Below, piece after piece: positions 34,680-47,081 of a stretch of 64,000 nucleotides of DNA. The notes under the pieces were generated by a model that made no database searches, had not been told where the DNA came from, and saw only the letters and a list, made by a program, of their open reading frames with translations. The DNA is from Paramecium pentaurelia (Eukaryota > Ciliophora > Oligohymenophorea > Peniculida > Parameciidae), in the NCBI GenBank assembly GCA_905183005.1, contig CAJJDO010000005.1, positions 890,641 through 954,640 of the forward strand. The letters run 5' to 3'. A program made the translations under genes and the position numbers. Within the stretch, counting starts at the first letter, position 1, and each line of letters starts with the position of its first letter.

Positions 34680-37407
34680 ATGTTATTGTGGTTAAATGGA
34701 ATGACCAATACATCTATTAAACATCCTATGGAAACCATGATGGATGAATACCATATTAATCCAACAAATATCATACCACTATTGGCAGAAGATGAATTTT
34801 TCATATAAGCTAAAAATCTCAATCCAAAAGTGATAGACTTCATTAGAGTACATTAAAAAAGCATTGCAACATAACTCTTAGATTTAATAGTATAATAAAT
34901 AGACCATGTTACAGAAACAAATCATGATCATGTTGTCATATTTCCAATTTTATCAATTGAATTTTTTGAACTTGATCTTCCACCCTTAACTTAAATGATT
35001 CTCTAAGAAGTATAATATTAATTCTTATACTTCTTAGACCGCCATTAAAACTCTCTTTGATGTATTACAAAAAACTCCAGATCAAATCCACGAACCTTAA
35101 TGGTCAAACATATAAAGATTATTTGCTCTTATCTTATCTAAAGAACCTAAATTAGTTTGTTAAACTATATTTAAATTTGATTTACTCAAATTATTTTTGA
35201 ATCATCTTGAATCAGCCACTGTTAATAGTATACTTATTCAGTTATTTAATCCTGAAAATGGTAATAATGAGGATAAAAAATTGGAAGTACTTGAATTAGG
35301 ATTTCGTGGTTTTGATGTAATGGAAGAAATGAGTGTACTTAATTTTACTTATTTAATTCATGAAATAATGACCAGATATTTTTCAAATGATTTATGTCAT
35401 AAACTTGTAAAATTCATTGTAAGTAAATAAATTATTCAGTAAATGTTTAAATGTTTAAGAGAAAATCATGATAAATTATTCTTTGCTAAAAGTTCAGCTC
35501 ATATATTATCATTAATTTCCAACTATTATTCTTATTAAATGCAAAATATAAATATTTATGAAGATAATATAACTAAAAAAGTTATTGATGAAAATCCAGA
35601 AATTGCTTATCATCAATAATTAACTCTTGATTTTGAATAAACTGACTTTATGAAAACTTTTACTCAAGAAATGAACCTATTTGTAGAATCATTTAATCAA
35701 ATCTTAGAAAATGATAATAAAAGACTCAGAACCCTAAGACTTAAATTACTGGAAATCTTTGATAATTTAACAAGAATTTCTAATATAAAATTATGGAAAT
35801 AAATGAATTAATTAAAGTTATTCAATCAAATTGTCTAAATCTACTTTAAATATAAAAATTCTGATATTTTTCACTCAATCTTTGAGAAATTATTATTATA
35901 CATTCTCAATAGAGCAATTAGTGATTTTCATCCTTTTTGGTGTAAAGTAATCATTGAAGATATCAATATTTATACAATAATTTCAGAAAATATATCCTCT
36001 AAAAATAATATACCAGGTTATATATATTTGTTAGCCAATCATTTAACATGGTTTTAAAAAGAATTAAATGATAAATTAGTTATTGATGGATCTCTAGCTA
36101 AATATTATAAACAATTAAAATCCATAGAAGAAGTCATATTACTTAATGATTAATGGAGAAGAGCAAGTCCAATATTCAATATCACATTCTAAAAGAATTC
36201 TGTTTAATTAGGATCATCTTAACCAAGTAGTACATAAAATATCCCTGTCTCATCAGAACCTATAATACATAATGGTAATGATCAACAATTAAATAATGCT
36301 AATGCTTAATGTCTATTTAATAAAGTGAAAAATAATTAACCTAATATTGCCAGCATTTCTGGAGATGAACCACCTGAATTTGAAAGTCCAGATAAATATG
36401 AAGAAAATGTATAGAATACTTAATCTGATGAATATTAATATGAACCTAGAAAATCACCTGAAAAATTCAATGTTTAAATATCACCAAAAAAAGATGAATT
36501 TGTTGAAGTATCTATTGATTCATCTCAAACAATTGTCTCCTCTAACTAAGAATAATTAAAAGAAACAGATAATAAAAATGTTGAGGAAGTTTATATGGAA
36601 CCTAATTCACCAACCAAACCTTAATAGATAGAATCATAAGATGTTAAAAATCAACGCACACCAATATTATCAAATAGTGTAGAATTCACACCAGAAAGAA
36701 AGTATAATGACAAGAAAAACGAAATGATGTCAGTTAGTTTACAAGATTTTGTTAGACCTATTTATCAAAATAAATCCTCTAATGACAACTTATCGGAATT
36801 AGAAAATATGCAAAAATTAACTAGTCCCAATAAAAAAGTATAAGATATAATTAAAAAATATTCAAATTTGTCTAAGTCTGTTACATTTGGTTAAGCTAAC
36901 TTGGGAAATAAAACTTAATCTGATAATTTATCATTAGCAAGGAAAAAATCAATGGAATCTTCTTTAAAACTTAAACAATTAGATTAAGGTTAAAATGAGT
37001 AATTCAAGATTCTCAAGACAAATAAAGAAGACACTAAAATATTAACAAATGATAACAAACGAATTTTGATGGTTGATGAATTAGATAAAGAATAAGATGT
37101 TAGTTCTATGAGAAATAGTTTAGTTAATCTTATCAATATGAGTTTTTCAAGCACTTCAAGTAAAAAAAGGACAATTAAATTTAAAAAACCATAAAAAACT
37201 TAATTTATTGAATAAAAACAAAATTTAAATGTTTCAATTCCTGAAGAGTTTTAAACAAATAAGGACCTAGTATTTTCTTTATAAAGTTCCAATTCTTTGA
37301 GAGATTCCTTTTTAAGTAGTTTAAGTAGTACTACAGAAGAGAAAAAGTTTAGATAAGCAAATAAAAAGGATTAAATATTTTTAAATTATATTAGAAATAT
37401 TAAATGA
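34680..37407 (+). CDS. SAPS-domain regulatory subunit of protein phosphatase 6 (899 aa)
   Basis: SAPS proteins (yeast SAP155/185/190/SAP4, animal PP6R1-3) hold the PP6/Sit4 catalytic subunit and direct it to targets. The N-terminal ~500 residues fit the SAPS helical-repeat domain: METMMDEYHINPTNIIPLL, EFFIQAKNLNPKVIDFIRVH, FDLLKLFLNHLESATVNSIL, LRENHDKLFFAKSSAHILSL, LRTLRLKLLEIFDNLTRISN. The C-terminal ~400 residues are Ser/Gln/Asn/Lys-rich and disordered, probably phosphorylated. One intron at 35010-35037 (28 nt). The start at 34680 is the first ATG in frame; the next (34701) would cost seven residues. The family assignment rests on pattern, not on a search. Confidence 0.78.
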
Positions 37408-37796
37408 TTTTATAAATTATCAATATTGAGTGATTTATTAATATTATTTTAAGAATTTCAATATATATACAAAATTACTACTCTTTGTTTATTTATAAAA
37501 ATCAAGTTGTTATCATAAAATAACTCAAAAAAGTATATATATGTTAATAAATAAAAGGGTATTTATAATTGGAAATTAAGAGTAAATGTTTGTTTAAATA
37601 ATCAAAATTAGAGTATGTATTTATATTGTATACAAACATTATAAAATATTTAATTAAATAGAAATATCAGAGTCCATGTTTAATTTTGATTAATCTCTAT
37701 TTAAATATATTTAAGATTCATTTTTTAAATAGTAATTATTATTTTCAATTGAATATTTATTTGAATAAATCGAGCAATATTATATTATAAATTTTA
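37408..37796. other. Intergenic, AT-rich
   Basis: About 390 bp of A/T-rich sequence between two plus-strand genes, with no coding-like frame. It should include the CDPK promoter; no specific site is recognised. Confidence 0.4.
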
Positions 37797-39438
37797 ATGG
37801 GAATTTGTAAAAGTAAATTACGTCCACAAGAATCAAAACTATCTGTAATTAGAAGGTTTTCTAAACTGAACATACACCAGTTTTATCGTTTCACTTAAAT
37901 ATTAGGTAGTGGATCATTTGGAACTGTTAAGCTTGCTTTCAGTTTGGAATAAGAAAGAAATGGTCTTTAATCAAAATGTTATGCAGTGAAATCAATCGAT
38001 AAAGTAAACTCAAAAATTAGTATAGCGTCGTATTGGTTAAAGATTGCATCTGATTCAAAGGGAATTAGAGATACTTGTACAATTAGATCACCCAAATATC
38101 ATCAGAGTCTATGAAACTTATGAGGATATGAGATACTATCATTTTGTAATGGAATATTGCAGAGGAAGAGAGTTATTTGAGAGAATAGTGAGAAAGGGAG
38201 TTTTTTCAGAAAGGAAATGCTCAATTTTGATGAAGCAGCTATTCTCAGCAGTTCATTATATGCACTAATAAGGAGTCACCCATAGAGATCTAAAGCCTGA
38301 GAATCTCATGTTAGCTTCTCCTGATGATGACTTTGACATCAGAATAATTGATTTTGGTTTAAGTAAGAAATACCCTCCACCTTAATCCTCAAATCAAGGT
38401 AGATCCTAAGTAAGAACTTAAACTAAAGTTGGAACTCCAATATATGTTGCACCTGAAGTATTGTAAGGAAAGTATTCTTAAACCTGTGATGAATGGTCAT
38501 TGGGATGTATCATGTATGTTTTACTAAGTGGTGAGCCACCTTTCTTTAGTAACAATCTTAAGGTACTAGAGGATAAGATTTAAAATAAAGAAATTTAGTT
38601 CAATGAGAATTCTTGGCAAAATATCTCTAAAGATGCCAAAATGCTAGTTATGAGGTTGCTTGATAAAAATCCAAAAAAACGTATAACATGTGCTCAAGCT
38701 TTGTCTAGTTCATGGATTTAAAGTTATGTCTCTGGACCTCCAAGTAGAATGGAATCTATTCCTAATAATGAGTAAGAAAATGAGAAAGCCATTTAATTAC
38801 TTAAAACTTATGGGAACATATCAAAACTAAAGAAAGAAACTCTTAATATTTTATTAAATTAACTTAATGAAACTCAAATATAATCTCTTAGGTAATAATT
38901 TGAAGAATTTGATAAAGACAATAGTGGTACAATTTCAGTCAAAGAAATGACTTAAATCATGAAAAAATTAGGTTTTAATGATACTGAAAAAGAGATATCA
39001 GAATTAATTAAAAAATTGAAATTGTAAAATAAAAAAGATAGTTATTCATATGGTGATTTGACTATCCATTATTCTGAATTTATGATGGCCTTATTAAATT
39101 AATAACAATATTTGAATGAAGAGAGATTATGGGGTTTATTTAAATAATTTGATATAGATAACAAAAACTATATTACAAGTCTTGATGTTAGACGAGCTTT
39201 TGAGAGAAGAGGTAAATAATTATCTACAGTGAAAGTGGATACTATGTTTAATGAAATCAGATTAAATAGCTAAGATAAAATGGATTTTTAAAGATTCCAC
39301 GATATGATGTTAGCGGATTCTCTAAAAACTCAAGATGAAGATGTCATAATACCAAATATGAGTAAAATGTCTACGAATAATCCCTAAAATCTGCCATATT
39401 TAATTTAGCCTATAGGAGACTTCAATTTTGACATTTGA
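37797..39438 (+). CDS. Calcium-dependent protein kinase (CDPK, 539 aa)
   Basis: Ser/Thr kinase activated directly by Ca2+ through its own EF-hands. It starts MGICKSK, a likely N-myristoylation plus palmitoylation site, so membrane or ciliary targeting is expected. Kinase domain: GSGSFGTV (~37), CYAVK (~60), HRDLKPEN (~155), DFGLS (~178), APE, then the CAMK-type C-lobe. A junction/autoinhibitory segment follows at ~300-345, then the EF-hand module: EF1 at ~365 (DKDNSGTISVKE, complete), EF2 degenerate, EF3 at ~445 (DIDNKNYITSLD, mostly complete), EF4 degenerate. Only about two of four sites look able to bind Ca2+. One 22-nt intron at 38004-38025; splicing there gives SIDKRRIGQRLHLIQREL, a normal alphaC region. 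CDPKs are typical of ciliates, plants and apicomplexans. Confidence 0.93.
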
Positions 39439-39548
39439 ATTATTATAATTAATCTAATCTCATTTATAAAATTAAACAATATATATTATTTATCATAATA
39501 ATAATTAATATAATTATAAAACCTTTGTTCCAGTTAATGCAATATTAA

Positions 39549-42500
39549 TCACTTGATAAATTGATACCTATAAAACTTATGTTAAATTACTACTTTGAAA
39601 ACAATGTGCAAAATGCCTAAAGGATATAAATCATTGTTGGAATCAAAATGTTTATCTAAAATCCATTATCTAGCCATCTTTTATTATTATAAATGTTTTC
39701 TATAAAATGATATAAATTTTACTATTCTTTATTATTAGTACTCTCAATAATCAAACATTAATCGTTAAGGTGAATTTCCACAATTGTTGTTTTATATTAG
39801 AATTAATCAATCTATAAAATATAAAGTATCATACTTATTCTAAAGTAAATGTTTAGTTTTAAGCATTTTCATCAAGAACTCTGAAACCTAATACTGAAGA
39901 TCTGTTTGAATTATGTTCAATCAAAATCTTATTTTCATTTTCTTAGCATTTTATTAGTAATTATTATAAATGCAAAATCTTTTTTAATATTTGATTATTA
40001 TTAAAATATTATTGATTTCCATCATTTTAAGTTAACAAATTAAGCTTTTATTAACAATTTTATTTTAAAAATAATACTTCTTCTTTGGTTATTTTTGAGA
40101 ACTACATTTCATTAATTAAACTTTCAAATTAATCTTGTTCATATTCAATTTAAGTGCATCCATCCTTGTAAAGATTTTTATATTTAATCTAATCTTTCTT
40201 TTTCATTATTTCAAATTCTTATAACAATTTTTAATACACAGCTTCTTCGAATCCAATTTAAGCTTTAAGTTGTGAATTCTTACTATGTAAAGTAATAAAT
40301 TCTAATTCAAGTTTTTCTTTTTCTTGAGTATCATTCTATATTTCTTTTTTTATTGATTAAATTAATAATAGTTTCTCTTTTTTCTCCAATTCTATTTATT
40401 CTAATTCTTCTTTAATGGTTTGTAAATTACTCATTTAATTTTCCCTTTCATTTTCTTAGTTTCCTACTAATTCTGCCAATTATCTACCCTCTTATGAATA
40501 CAAAGCCATTCTATTTCTTAGTTACAATAATTTTTAATCCATTTCAACCAAATTTTTATATAATACCTATATATAATCTTTTTTTTCCTTCAATTTATTT
40601 TTTGTATTAGCTTCTGATTCTAATAACTCTTAATTCTCAGTTTCTAGTTAATATATTCTCTATAGAATGTTAACTTAATCTGATTCTAAATCAGATTATT
40701 TATCAAATACCTTTTATAATTCTTATTCAATCTTTTCAACACATTAAGTTCTTGTATTCAATTCATTAGCCAATCTATTTTCTTTTTCAGCCCATTCTTA
40801 CAATTTAACTGATAAATCGTAATGTCTTTCTGCTGTTTTTCTTAACTTGTTTTATAAATCTAACAATAATTAACTTTCTTTTGTAAATTTTTCTGATAAT
40901 TCTCCTAAAATTGGATCATCCTCGAAAAAGAAACTCTATTATTAAGTAATTTTGGAAACTAATGATGGCATCATACTGTTTTTTTCATGATTTTATTATT
41001 ATAATGTTTGTATTGTCAATTCTAAGATTTCAATTCGTTTATCTCTATCTTTTAATATTTTTTGAGCTTATTAATCATTAAATTAGCTAATTTATGCAGA
41101 AACATCATTTAACTTTTATTCTTATGGAATAGGACTCAATTCTACTAATTTTTATAAATCATCTTTCAAATCATTATTTTTTGTATTTAATACATTTAAT
41201 TTACCTTATATTTCATCTTCAATATCATCTTCATTTTAATTCAAATCAACTTTATTCTATTATTATTAATATTTTCTTCTGAGTGCTATCTCTTTCTTTA
41301 AATCAAATATTTCTTAAGTAATTTAATCTAATTCTTTTGTAAAATTTTCTTTTTTTTGTTAAATCTATTTTAATTCTTTTTGTTTTAATGATAATACAGC
41401 TTCCATCATTTATCCTTCTTCATCTATTTTTGTAAATTGTTCATTTAAATTTTCCAATTAAGAACTCTTCTCTTTAATTTAATATTTCATTTCTTCTTAT
41501 TATGCTGTTAGAGAATGTAATTCACTTTCTAATTGATTACCAATTAATTTAAATTTTAATAAATCTTCAGAAAGTTCTTAATTTAAATTCATCTAATTTT
41601 CTATCAATAATTCAATATTTTATTATTGCTATTTAATATTTTCAAATCTATATTTTAATCTTTCAATCTCCTCAATCAATGCATTTTATTCTCTCTAACT
41701 TTCCAATTTCTCCTATAATAATGCTACCTAATCTTCAATAATAATAGAATCAATTTATGTTTTTAACTATTTTAATTGTTATTCTTTTTCTTATTTTAAA
41801 ATTTCTTGACTTTTTATATCTGTGAATAAGGTTTCTAAATGTTATGCTAGATTATTCGTAATTATTTATTATTATGAAATTTCATTTTCAATATTTAATT
41901 TCTTACTTAATAATTTTTAATGCTCTTGCTCAATTTCATCCATTGACTGTTATAATAAATTATTTTCAACTTTTAAATTGAATATATTTTTTTTATTTTC
42001 TTCAATATTTTTTTCTAATATTTAAATTTAATCATTTTGAATATTACAATTCTCCTTATATTATCTTAATTGATTTTCTTCTTCAGTTAATTTTTCAATA
42101 TTAAACTATAATTCTTTAATAATATTTTGTTATTCTTTTTCTTATAATTATAATTTTTCTAATTTTATTTCATTATTCTTAATATCAACCAATAATTCTT
42201 GTATATTATCCATCAATTTTTCTCCACATAATTTTTATTAATTGAATTCATTTTCTAATTAGATTCTTTGTGTTTTGGCTATTTAAATAGATTCTTGGAT
42301 TGTTTATAATTTTGAATTGATATCTTTTAATTCTTTTTCAAATTATGATTAACTATCTTTTTTTTCTTCAAGTTTCACTTCCAAATTTTATATTAATTCA
42401 TCTAATTCTAAAATTTATTACACTAAATCATCTGCTATTTGTGCTTTTTGATATTAATCATTCTATAATTAATTCCATTTTTCTACCTTAATATTTTTAT

Positions 42501-44032
42501 CATCCATTTAAGTAACTACATTTTTCAATTCATTTTCCACATTCTCTTTTTATAATTTTAATTCATCAATTTATTATTATTTCTATTAAATATCTCTTTA
42601 ATATTCAATATGTTTTTAAAGAGCATCCTAAAGATTTAATTTCTCTTATTCTTCTTAATAGAGTTTATCAATTTATTCTTATTTAATTTTAATTGATTAT
42701 TTTAATTCATTTGATACATTTGATAGTTCCATATTCTATTTTTCTAAAAGCTTAAGCTAATTGTCTTTTTCTTCTATGTCTTTTTTTAATTTATCACATT
42801 GTTAGTTCAACTTCTGTAACTCTTACATTAATGAGATAACATCTATTTTATCTATTTCTAATTAAATTTCTTCTTATTGATCTTATTTTTCTACTAATTT
42901 TCTTTATAATTCTACAATTAAATCATCTTATTGTTAATTTTAACTTACTAATTCATCTATTTATTATTCAGTTGGAACACATTAAAGTTAAAATGTTTAA
43001 TCTTTTGTTTATTATTAAAATGTCATTTCAGCTAAATTTGGTTATTATTAAGATTGTCTAAATTCTGTTTTATTAAATTCATCTAAAACATTAAATTAAT
43101 TATTTTTATTATTCTATTCTTCTAATTATAATATATCTGTTCCTATTTCAATTAATTTTTATTGAAGCTCTTTCTTACGATTTTCTTATGAAATCAATCT
43201 CCTTTCTAAATCACTAATTGCATCTTCCATTGTTGCATTCTATTAAATTAATTCGTTTGCTCTACTCTCTTCAAAAGATGATGGATTTCTTTTTATTATT
43301 TCTTGTATTGAGTCATTTGCCTTTTATTGTTACATTTACAATCTAGCCCTCAAATTATTAATTTCTATTTCTTTTTCATCAATCAAAAATGATATTCTTT
43401 TGTATTCTTATATAATTCTTTAAACTACTTCTTATAAAGCTTCTGGATAAGTTTATAATTCGTTTAAGGCATTTTAAATATCCTTTTGCTTTTCAGCTGA
43501 TCCAACTTAGCTTCGTTTTATTTGAATATTAGCTGATAATTGACCTATTAAATGATCTAATGAACTTTCTTAAGTTTTTAATTGACTTATGACTCCATCT
43601 TTATTAAGAATTTAGTTTTAGAGATCCCCAATTATATTTTATAGAACTAGATTTTATTGAATGAGTTGTTATTAAGCAGCTAGCATCTCTGTTGATGGAC
43701 CTGATAGAGGTTTAAGTGTAAATTAAGCAATTAATGCATCTTTCTCTTATATTTGACTTTTCAAGAATTCAATCTAGGTTTTCAACTAAACATTAATGTT
43801 TTAAAAATGTAATATCTATTCATTCTAAATATCTAGGCTTTCCAGTTATTTTAACCTTTTTTTTAAGTCATCAATTTCCTTTTATTACATCCATATAATA
43901 TGTTCTTGGCTCAAAAGTAGTTCTTCAATTTCTTATTTATAACTTATACTAAATACCATGAACAGTTATTGTAGCTCCTTTTAGATGTCCTTATAACTTT
44001 ACGATTGTTTATTCCCTATTATTTTAATTCAT
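39549..44032 (-). CDS. Very long coiled-coil protein (1,470 aa)
   Basis: Almost the whole protein from ~40 to ~1,390 is Lys/Glu/Gln/Leu heptads with few prolines, an extended coiled coil such as golgins, basal-body or axonemal scaffolds have. The C-terminal ~90 residues differ: they look globular (SSVLGFRVLDENAQNQTF ... WILDKHFDSNNDLYPLGI ... QFIK) and may be a binding domain. Introns are at 43932-43956 (25 nt), 39812-39834 and 39700-39722 (23 nt each). The ~4.1-kb central exon is open in one frame; spot checks at 41340 and 39837 agree with the frame set at 43929. It is convergent with the CDPK, 110 bp apart. No specific family assigned. Confidence 0.82.
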
Positions 44033-44223
44033 TTACAAACTAAAATATTATTTTCTTAAGAATTGTATAAGATGTTGTTTATACTTTATCAAATTAGGTT
44101 AAAATATTAATAATAAAAAAGTCATTTCAAAGATTATTGTAGTGAGTAAAGAAATTTATAAATTAAATTAAGATTAAAATCATTATGTATTCGTTTAAAT
44201 CATATAATTGAATTAAGCTAAAA

Positions 44224-45860
44224 TCATTTAAGTGGTATGCCTTCTAATTTTTATAAGTTCTTCTGAATTATTTCACTAAGATAATTTATAAAATCAATAC
44301 TTTTTTAGTTATTAACTTTTCTAAATAGCTCTGATTGTTTTGCTAAATCCATCAGTATATTGTTTTTCAAGTAGTTTCTTCTATAATTTAATACTTTAAT
44401 CATATAATGTATCAACGTTAAATTCATACATAGAGTTGAAAGATTCATCATTTTCAGTTCTAGAATCAAATGTGTTTCCAACCATTTATTAAGTTATTAC
44501 ATTTTTTGGGTTTCCTTTTTTTAAATAAGGTTTTTTCAATATTCTGATTTTCTTTTCTGAAGCAAGTCCTCCTGCTTACAACAATTCCTTTGATATTGTC
44601 TCTTAAAAATCTTTATCATTAAAGGGATCATATTTTGGATAATTTGTTATATACTTGATGAGTTCTAAATCATTATTTATCAATTTATTTTTAATTATCT
44701 ATTTATTTTTAAATTCTTTCTAAATGAATGGATAAACTGGTTTAATTTTTTATTCACTTTAATCAGATGAAATAGGAGATGAAAACTAGTTTTTCTTTTT
44801 TATTTAAGCATTCTATTTATATTATAAATTTATATAAATTCTCTTTTTCGCTTTTTCATTTTCAATATAATCCTTTAATTATAATTCTTCCATGTATTCT
44901 TTTGCTCTTTTATCAACCAAATGACGAATTACATTCTTTTCTGGCAATACTTCATATTTAATTTTATTTGGATTTTCATGACTTCTTGCCTTTTCCAATT
45001 AATATGGATTTTGATGTTAAATAATATTTACAGAATTTCCTTTAAAAACATGTCTTTTAGTAAGTGGAATATCTTTTTCCATAGTATTCTTTTATAACTC
45101 TTGTATATAAATGTCACTTATATCATACATTTATTTTATCATTCCAACATTTTTTAATTCTCTACTTCTCTTTACTAAATCTTCTTCTTCTCGTTTCTCT
45201 ATTTTCTCAACTATAATATTTCTTATCATCTCAAATCTTTAATGAGCTTTTTATTTTTTATTTTCTTCTTCATTTTTTTCATTTAATAATTTTAAAAATC
45301 CAATTTCATGATTACCACCATCTGTAACAGCTGATCTCCTATAAGATCTTAATAATTTAATTAGATAATATACAAATTAATTTTTGGTCTTTTTTGTTTC
45401 TAATTACCTGAAGGAATTAATTTATCTAATTTTTAGTACTGATTTTTTCTTATAACAAACTCTTAAGCAGAGATTTCCCCCAAAATAAATTTAGTAAAAT
45501 TGCTTCTAATAGAAGGACTGTTTAAAAGAGTATTTTAAATTTTTAATGGCACTTCATGGAGATATGCTCTATCTATTGTAGCTATAGTATTTCTTTTCAA
45601 ATCAGTTTATTTTTTGCGTAATAAAGTTTCTGATAAAAAATCACCAAAAACATCATTCCAATTTTTCAGTCTCATGTCTTTTGGTACTCCATCTTAATCA
45701 TCACATCTTACTATAATTTTAGGGACATCTTAATTAGCGGACTGAGGCTTGATGAAAAATTAAATACTATAACTGATCGAGTGGTTTGAAGTTACGACTC
45801 ATTATTGGTTTTTGGACTTTATAGTAACTAAACTCTTTTAGGCAAATATATTGTATTCAT
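44224..45860 (-). CDS. Unknown charged 519-aa protein
   Basis: Four exons with introns at 45748-45773, 45348-45373 (26 nt each) and 44276-44300 (25 nt). The N-terminal ~150 residues look partly globular (QDVPKIIVRCDDQDGVPKDM, then LKNWNDVFGDFLSETLLRKK); the middle is highly charged and helical (VEKIEKREEEDLVKRSREL; KRAKEYMEELQLKDYIE), and the C-terminal third is mixed. I do not recognise a family. The first intron is decisive: removing it joins the MNTIYLPKRVQ leader to the conserved-looking frame, and the total closes at 520 codons. It lies 191 bp upstream of the coiled-coil gene on the same strand. Confidence 0.72.
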
Positions 45861-46527
45861 ATTCTAATTAAAATAATATTCATTTTTTATTGAGTATTAT
45901 TAAAGAGATTGCAACTTTAATCATATATTTATTTTAAACTAACCATATCAATTTACTTAATTAAATATTAAGATCTCATATTCCAACTTAATATCAATTA
46001 ATTATTTTATAAAAAAATAAAATAATCCAATATTATAAACCAAATAATAGAAAGTTTAACATCATCAAAAGTAATTATTAAATTAATATACCTAGTTCTA
46101 TCAGAATTATATATGTATTTAGAAGAAGATATATGGAAGTATTTAAGATATATAACATTTATTACTGAAATAAGCATAGCTTTATATTTTAAATATCATA
46201 TAGCTATAGCTAGTAAAATCAATTCTATCTATTTAATTAGTGCAAAGATATATATACATAAAAAGGAAAATTATAATAAAATGTAAATTAAATTCAAGAT
46301 TATACTTTTTATATATTGAAATTATCAAAAAAATATATACAAGAATACAAAATAATACAAAATATAAAATTTAAATTAATCTAATTTTATCTTAAATAGA
46401 GTACAAATAATTAAAAAAAAAAGTAAAACTAAAGGATAATAGAATTCTAAATAAAGTAATAGATTTAGTTCAAATTGAAATAATGAATTATTAATTATTT
46501 ATATTATTATTTGCTGATAAATATTTT
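45861..46527. other. Intergenic, AT-rich, one doubtful 68-aa ORF
   Basis: About 670 bp without a convincing gene. A plus-strand frame from ATG 46113 to TGA 46317-46319 would encode 68 aa (MYLEEDIWKYLRYITFI...), which could be chance. The rest is A/T runs. Confidence 0.35.
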
Positions 46528-46841
46528 TCAATGTGCTTATTAAAATACTTCTGTTGCATTTTAATATTTTGATACAAATCTATCATTTTCAACATCATAT
46601 GTTGGTAATACTAAAATTCTATTCTTATGCAATTCCTATTGAATTTTATAATTAAGAGCATACTTGAAATATTATGTAATTATACCTATTTCCTACGATT
46701 TACACACTCTAAAAAATCTAATCCTTCAATAGCACATAGCTTGTTTGGTAGATTCTCTCGATTGATACAACTTTACATTCTCTCATAAAATGTGATGCAA
46801 GGATTTATTCCTCCAGATGTATTTATACCAATATATGACAT
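46528..46841 (-). CDS. NDUFS5: NDUFS5-like twin CX9C subunit of respiratory complex I (96 aa)
   Basis: Two CX9C motifs, C15-x9-C25 and C36-x9-C46, spaced by ten residues, then a basic helical tail (VNRRKQYALNYKIQQELHKN). This layout, with FYERMQSC before the second cysteine and FLECVNRRKQ after the last, closely parallels the 15-kDa complex I subunit NDUFS5 (FEKEWIEC ... FVECLLRQK). NDUFS5 sits on the intermembrane-space side of complex I and is imported and oxidised by Mia40. One 23-nt intron at 46663-46685. Another small CX9C protein is possible, so the assignment is moderate. Confidence 0.72.
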
Positions 46842-47081
46842 TAATATTAATATATATATATACTAATTTAATCATAATTTTTGAGTCTTTTATTTCTAAT
46901 TAATAGTATAATAAAGCAGAAATTATATTTCAATACTAAATATGGTTTTACAATGAGAATAAACCATTAATTTTACACACTTAATAATTAATGGTGGTAA
47001 ACATATATTTGTTATTTATTTAATTATATAGGATTAGTATAATTTAATATAATTTTTAGTATAATTTTCAAATAATACAAT

